Source: DASRAP01 sp964503275 (lineage in GTDB: Bacteria; Gemmatimonadota; Gemmatimonadetes; Gemmatimonadales; Gemmatimonadaceae). From it: a DNA stretch of 54,624 nt. Under the pieces are notes generated by a model. It made no database searches. It saw nothing but the letters and a program-made list of their open reading frames with translations, and was not told the DNA's origin. A program made the position numbers and the translations under genes. This document shows, piece by piece, positions 50,475-54,624 of this stretch. The DNA lies in assembly GCA_964503275.1 (NCBI GenBank), contig CAZCZO010000019.1, positions 1-54,624 on the forward strand, read 5' to 3'. Each line of letters begins with the position of its first letter. Within the stretch, counting starts at the first letter, position 1.

Positions 50475-52906
50475 TGCTCGCTTCTTTCGATTGGCTTCGG
50501 GCCTTCGTGCCGCACGGACGGACCGCCCAGGAGCTGCATGATCTGCTCTCGACCCACGTGGCCACCGTCGATGCGATGGCGGCGCTGCGGCAGGACCTGG
50601 CGCCCATCGTCGTGGCCCGCGTCGTCGAGGCGACCAAGCATCCGGAGAGTAACCACCTGTCCATCACGAAGGTCGACGCCGGCACGGGCACCTTGCTCGA
50701 TGTCGTCTGTGGCGCGCCGAACGTGACGGCCGGGGTGCTGTACCCGTTCGCGCCGACGGGCACCACGATGCCCAACGGCCTCAAGATCGAGAAGCGCAAG
50801 ATCCGCGGGCAGACCTCGAACGGGATGCTCTGCTCGGCCCGCGAGCTGGGCCTGGGCGACGATCACGACGGGATCCTCGCACTCGATCTCGATGTGCCGG
50901 TCGGCACGCCCTTCCTCGCCGCGATGCCGGTCGGTGACGTGCAGCTCGACATCGACGTGTTGCCGAATCGCCCCGATCTGCTGTCGCAGCATGGTCTGGC
51001 GCGAGAGGTCAGTGCGCTCACGGGGGTCGCGCTGCGGCGACCGCCGGAGCTCGACGGGTTGGCGACCGTCCCGACGGAGTGCGTCGCCGCCGCGCGGGGC
51101 GAGGTCGCCGGGGTCACGCTGCGCATCGAGGACCGGGCGGACGCCCCGCGATTCGCGGCGGCGGTCATCCGAGGCGTCACCGTGGGCCCGAGCCCCGCGT
51201 GGCTCGTGGAGCGCCTGGCCTCGGTCGGGGCGCGGAGCATCAACAACGTCGTCGATGTCACGAACTACTTCCTGCACGCGTTCGGACAGCCGATGCACGC
51301 CTACGACCGCGCGACGCTCTCGGGCGACACGCTACTGGTCCGCCGGGCGCGGGGCGCCGAGACGCTCGTGACGCTCGATGGTGCGACGCGGCAGCTCACT
51401 CCCGACATGCTCGTCATCGCCGATGCGGCCCACCCGGTCGGCATCGCGGGCGTCATGGGTGGGCGCGATACCGAAGTGACCGCGCAGACCACGGAGATCG
51501 TCCTTGAGGTCGCATCGTTCGACCCCGGACTCGTGCGGCGCACGCGCCGGGCGCTGGGACTGTCGACCGACGCCAGCCACCGCTTCGAACGAGGGACCGA
51601 CCCTGCCGGGCCGGCCGAGCTGGTCGCGCTCGCGGCGGCGCTCATCGCCTCGGTCAGCGGCGGCGCGGTGCAGGGGACTCCGGCGCAGATCGGCGAGCCC
51701 GTCGGGCGACGTCCGTCCGTGCCGGTGCGCGCCTCGCGTGTCGCGCGCCTCCTGGGCGATCGGCTCGAGCGCTCGCAGATCGCCGATCTGCTGGCCCCCA
51801 TCGGGTTCGTGTGCGAAGCGCTCGACGACGACACCCTCCGTGTCACCCCACCCTCGTGGCGGCACGATGTGCATCGGGACGTGGACCTCATTGAGGAGGT
51901 CGCGCGGCTCCGTGGCTACGGGGCCCTGCCGGACACCCTCACGCCGTTCCGTCCGGGGACGGTGCCGGACCACCCGCTGCACGTCACGGGACGCCGAGTG
52001 CGCGACCGCCTGGTCGCCCGGGGGATGATGGAGGTCCGGCCATTGCCGTTCGTCGCCGGGGACGACGCGACCTACGTGCGGGTCGCGAATCCCCTGGCCG
52101 AGGACGAACCGCACCTGCGGATGTCCCTCCTTGAGACGCTGGCCTCGCGCGTGGAGTACAACCTCGCGCGCATGCAGGGCGACGTGCGGCTCTTCGAGAT
52201 CGGGAGCGCCTTCGCGCGCGATGGCGACGGCGTCGCGGAGGCGCTGCAGGTGGGCTGCGTGCTGATGGGTCGTCGGCGCCCCGCGCATTTCACGGAGGCC
52301 GATCCGCCCGTCTTCGACGAGTGGGATGCCAAGCGCCTGGCGCAGGAGCTCGCGCAGCTGGCCTATCCGGCGACGTCGGTGGAGTGTCGGCCGGCCGAGC
52401 ACCCGATCCTCTGGCACATCGCGGTCGATGGGCAGGTGGTGGGCGCGGTACGGCGCGTCGCCCTGGATGCGCCGGTCTGGGCCGCGCCCTGCTTCGGGGT
52501 CGAACTGCGTCTCGGGATGCTCCCGGTCGCGCCCATCGCGCCACCGGGCACCCACGCGCATGCGGTGTCGGTCGGCCCCGCGCCGCGCCGTGCACCGGTC
52601 CGGTTCCGTCCGCTGCCGACCATGCCGGCGGCGGAGTTCGATCTGGCCTTCCTCGTGCCCGAGGCCACGGAGGCCGCGGCGGTCGAGACGGTCCTCCGCC
52701 GCGCGGCGGGCGAGCTGCTGGAGCGCATCGAACTGTTCGACGAGTTCCGCGGGAAGGGCGTCCCCGCGGGGTACCGCTCGCTGGCGTGGCGATTGACGTT
52801 CCGGCATCCCGCGCGCACACTGAATGAGAAGGAACTCGCTGGCCGTCGCCAGAAGCTCATTGCCACCGTTGACCAGGAGCTCGGTGTCGCAGCCCGTACC
52901 GCCTGA
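50474..52906 (+). CDS. pheT: Phenylalanine--tRNA ligase beta subunit
   Basis: Structural and editing subunit of the same enzyme. The 810-aa protein has the EMAP-type tRNA-binding domain (about 40-150; ATKHPESNHLSITKVDAG, CGAPNVTAGVLYPFAPTGTTMPNG), the B3/B4 editing domain (SINNVVDVTNYFLHAFGQPMHAYD), B5 and catalytic-like domains (VDLIEEVARLRGYGALP) and a C-terminal ferredoxin-fold anticodon domain (FDEFRGKGVPAGYRSLAWRLTFRHPARTLNEKE). ATG 50474 overlaps pheS by one base. The last 23 bases overlap the small coiled-coil gene. Confidence 0.96.
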   Translation: MLASFDWLRAFVPHGRTAQELHDLLSTHVATVDAMAALRQDLAPIVVARVVEATKHPESNHLSITKVDAGTGTLLDVVCGAPNVTAGVLYPFAPTGTTMPNGLKIEKRKIRGQTSNGMLCSARELGLGDDHDGILALDLDVPVGTPFLAAMPVGDVQLDIDVLPNRPDLLSQHGLAREVSALTGVALRRPPELDGLATVPTECVAAARGEVAGVTLRIEDRADAPRFAAAVIRGVTVGPSPAWLVERLASVGARSINNVVDVTNYFLHAFGQPMHAYDRATLSGDTLLVRRARGAETLVTLDGATRQLTPDMLVIADAAHPVGIAGVMGGRDTEVTAQTTEIVLEVASFDPGLVRRTRRALGLSTDASHRFERGTDPAGPAELVALAAALIASVSGGAVQGTPAQIGEPVGRRPSVPVRASRVARLLGDRLERSQIADLLAPIGFVCEALDDDTLRVTPPSWRHDVHRDVDLIEEVARLRGYGALPDTLTPFRPGTVPDHPLHVTGRRVRDRLVARGMMEVRPLPFVAGDDATYVRVANPLAEDEPHLRMSLLETLASRVEYNLARMQGDVRLFEIGSAFARDGDGVAEALQVGCVLMGRRRPAHFTEADPPVFDEWDAKRLAQELAQLAYPATSVECRPAEHPILWHIAVDGQVVGAVRRVALDAPVWAAPCFGVELRLGMLPVAPIAPPGTHAHAVSVGPAPRRAPVRFRPLPTMPAAEFDLAFLVPEATEAAAVETVLRRAAGELLERIELFDEFRGKGVPAGYRSLAWRLTFRHPARTLNEKELAGRRQKLIATVDQELGVAARTA

Positions 52907-53186
52907 CGCAGCCGCCTTCCAGGAGCTGGAGTCGCTCGTCCGTGCGTTGGGCGAGGAGCTGTCGCGCTTTCGTCGTCGCGCGTTGGCGGCGGAGGCGCGG
53001 CTCAAGCAGCAGGAAGCCAGCCCCGGCCCGCGGAGCGCGGCGGCCACCCCCGAGCGGCTCGCGTTGCTCGAGGCGGAGAACGCACAGCTCCGGGAGCGGC
53101 TGACCGCCGCGTCCGAGCGCGTGACCGGATTGCGCGAGCGGTTGCGCTTCCTGCGCCAACAGACCGAAGCGGGAGATCCCACATGA
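52884..53186 (+). CDS. Short coiled-coil protein, candidate ZapB-like division factor
   Basis: A 100-aa, almost wholly helical protein. Heptads run through FQELESLVRALGEELSRFRRRALAAEARLKQQ and, after an Ala/Pro break, ERLALLEAENAQLRERLTAASERVTGLRERLRFLRQQ. GTG 52884 is chosen because AGGAG lies 4 bases upstream and no longer start is needed; it overlaps pheT. The stop overlaps the zapA ATG, so the two are translated together. Size, coiled-coil nature and place next to zapA suggest a ZapB-like partner, by context only. Confidence 0.75.
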   Translation: MSQPVPPDAAAFQELESLVRALGEELSRFRRRALAAEARLKQQEASPGPRSAAATPERLALLEAENAQLRERLTAASERVTGLRERLRFLRQQTEAGDPT

Positions 53187-53524
53187 GCCGGGCCAAGCAG
53201 TCAGTGAAGGTGCGGATCTTCGGCGAGGAGTATTCGCTGCGGACGGATGCGGACCCGGCGCACACGCAGGCCGTCGCGGAGCACGTGGACCGCGCGATCC
53301 GCAAGGTCGTCGATAGCGGGGCGGTGGTCGAGACGCACAAGGCGGCCATCCTCGCGGCGCTGCAGATCACCGGTGAGCTCTTCCAAGCGCGGGCGGCCGA
53401 TGAGGCGACGGCGGCCCGCATCCGGTCCCTGTCCGGCGAGTTGCGGCGGTGGCTGCCCCCGGCGAAGCGCACGACCGCGGAGGGCGGACCCGATCGCATT
53501 GCGCCCCCGTCTGGCGGCGCGTAG
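53183..53524 (+). CDS. zapA: Cell division protein ZapA
   Basis: Cytoplasmic protein that cross-links FtsZ filaments at midcell. The 113-aa protein has the ZapA globular domain SVKVRIFGEEYSLRTDADPAHTQAVAEHVDRAIRKV and a helical part (AAILAALQITGELFQARAADEATAARIRSLSGELRRWLP). The Pro/Gly-rich tail is not conserved in the family. The order pheT - coiled coil - zapA - rny is seen in several phyla. The start overlaps the preceding gene by four bases. The gap to rny is only 57 bases, too short for the 6S RNA gene that follows zapA in proteobacteria. Confidence 0.9.
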   Translation: MSRAKQSVKVRIFGEEYSLRTDADPAHTQAVAEHVDRAIRKVVDSGAVVETHKAAILAALQITGELFQARAADEATAARIRSLSGELRRWLPPAKRTTAEGGPDRIAPPSGGA

Positions 53525-53581
53525 CTTGCCCTAGGCACTCAACCGCGCGCCGTACGGGCGAGCGTGACAGGAATAAATCAT

Positions 53582-54624
53582 ATGGAGTGGATCCTTTGGG
53601 GCGCCGCGCTCATCGGAGCTGCAGCGGCCTCATTTTTCTTGGGACGCCGTGCGGGGGTCAGCGCCGAGCGTTCCACCCGAGAGAATGCCCGCGAGACGGC
53701 GGCCGAGATGGGTCGGCGTCTGCTCGCCGAGGCCGAACGGGAGGCGGATACCCTCAAGAAATCCGCGCTACTGGCCGGCAAGGAAGAACTCATCGGGGCC
53801 CGCGAGGCCTGGGAGCTCGAAGTCCGCGGCCGACGCGAGGAGCTTGAGCGGGACGAGAAGCGGATCCAGGACAAGGAGTCCTCGCTGGACCGCAAAGTGG
53901 ATGCGCTCGAGACCCGCGACAAGGAACTGCAGCGGCGGGCCAGCGAGCTGGGTCGGGCGGAGCAGGGGGTGGCCGCGACGCAGGCGGCCCTCGACGCCGC
54001 CCTGGCCGAGGAGCGTCGGCGGCTGGAGCAGCTGGCCGGGATGAGCGCCGAGGACGCGAAGAACGAGCTCATCCGTCGCATCGAGGACGAGGCGCATGCG
54101 GCCGCGGCGAGCCGCGTGCGTGAGATCCGCGACTCGGCCAAGCGCACGGCGGATCGGGACGCCAAGAAGATCGTGGCGTTGGCGGTCCAGCGGATCGCCG
54201 CCGAGCACACGGCTGAGATCACCAACGCCACGGTCGCGTTGCCCAGTGATGAGATGAAGGGGCGCATCATCGGCCGCGAGGGGCGGAACATCCGTGCGTT
54301 CGAGTTGGCGACGGGCGTGGATGTCATCATCGATGACACGCCCGACACCGTCGTGATCTCGGGCTTCGATCCCGTCCGGCGCGAGATCGCGCGCCTCGCC
54401 CTGGAGAAGCTGGTCGCCGACGGGCGCATCCATCCGGGCCGGATCGAAGAGGTGGTGGCCAAGGCGCGGCACGAGGTCGAGGCCGGCATCGTCGAGTCGG
54501 GTGAGCAGGCCGCGTACGAGGTGGGTATCCATGGACTGCATCCGGAGCTGGTCAAGCTCGTGGGGCGCATGAAGTACCGCACGTCGTACGGGCAGAACAT
54601 CCTGCAGCACTCCAAGGAGACCGC
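53582..54624 (+). CDS. rny: Ribonuclease Y (3' truncated by window edge)
   Basis: Membrane-anchored endoribonuclease that starts mRNA decay. Only the first 347 residues lie in the window, against about 520 in full. An N-terminal membrane helix (WILWGAALIGAAAASFFLG) is followed by a long charged coiled coil (about 25-190), the KH domain (EITNATVALPSDEMKGRIIGREGRNIRAFELATGVDVIIDDTPD) and the start of the HD domain, cut at GQNILQHSKET just at the metal-binding His. CAGGAA lies 8 bases before the ATG. A TAGCTT element overlapping the zapA stop (53522-53527) may be its promoter. Confidence 0.96.
   Translation, partial: MEWILWGAALIGAAAASFFLGRRAGVSAERSTRENARETAAEMGRRLLAEAEREADTLKKSALLAGKEELIGAREAWELEVRGRREELERDEKRIQDKESSLDRKVDALETRDKELQRRASELGRAEQGVAATQAALDAALAEERRRLEQLAGMSAEDAKNELIRRIEDEAHAAAASRVREIRDSAKRTADRDAKKIVALAVQRIAAEHTAEITNATVALPSDEMKGRIIGREGRNIRAFELATGVDVIIDDTPDTVVISGFDPVRREIARLALEKLVADGRIHPGRIEEVVAKARHEVEAGIVESGEQAAYEVGIHGLHPELVKLVGRMKYRTSYGQNILQHSKET

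Noticed and set aside
53525..53581. 6S RNA gene downstream of zapA
   Set aside because: Only 57 bases separate zapA and rny, too short for 6S RNA.

Overview
The window is strongly GC-rich and almost completely coding. It carries core housekeeping genes of a Gram-negative-type bacterium. Heptose genes (gmhA, hldA), type IV pilus pilT, several lipoprotein signals and a propeller protein with a GRxGxGPGEF motif fit Gemmatimonadota best. That assignment is an inference from gene content and style, since no rRNA is present. Fifty-five protein genes and two tRNAs are supported. Only hldA, one small lipoprotein gene, rex and tRNA-Val lie on the minus strand. No insertion sequence, prophage, CRISPR array or rRNA was seen, and no gap without a gene exceeds about 220 bases.

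Layout. 1-7.0 kb: end of aroQ, an M24 peptidase, accB-pilT-accC (pilT sits inside the acetyl-CoA carboxylase pair), a hairpin terminator, then ftsK. 7.1-19.8 kb: a secreted propeller protein, yraN, recA, recX, alaS, an unknown small gene, gmhA, an SDR, a CCA-adding-type enzyme, rarA, a LEA14-like lipoprotein and hflX. 19.8-26.3 kb: the least conserved stretch, with tRNA-Val, an M28 peptidase, tRNA-Ile2, hldA, an EamA transporter, a Rhizobium-type asparaginase, a lipoprotein and a CMD-family protein. 26.3-34.1 kb: obgE, dprA, hemW, hrcA, dnaJ, prmA, rsmE, a HIT protein and a lipoprotein. 34.1-45.8 kb: mutS2, dnaG, a zinc-ribbon protein, recJ, rsmD, coaD, pta, a three-gene STAS/RsbW/RsbU partner-switching set and rsmA, most of them with overlapping stop and start codons. 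45.8-54.6 kb: rex with a textbook Rex operator, an exonuclease, an MBL hydrolase, infC-rpmI-rplT behind a structured leader, pheST, a coiled-coil gene, zapA and the 5' part of rny.

Most notable signals. (1) A cluster of DnaA boxes in an unusually AT-rich patch spans the recA-recX gap and the start of recX, where codons rare for this genome are used. (2) An 18-bp Rex operator sits between rex and the divergent exonuclease gene. (3) A leader ending in a hairpin plus six T lies just before infC, which starts with ATT. (4) A TAGATTCC-like -10 element recurs close to start codons, which suggests many leaderless or short-leader transcripts. (5) pilT is embedded in the acc operon, and pta is coupled to a partner-switching cassette with no sigma factor beside it.
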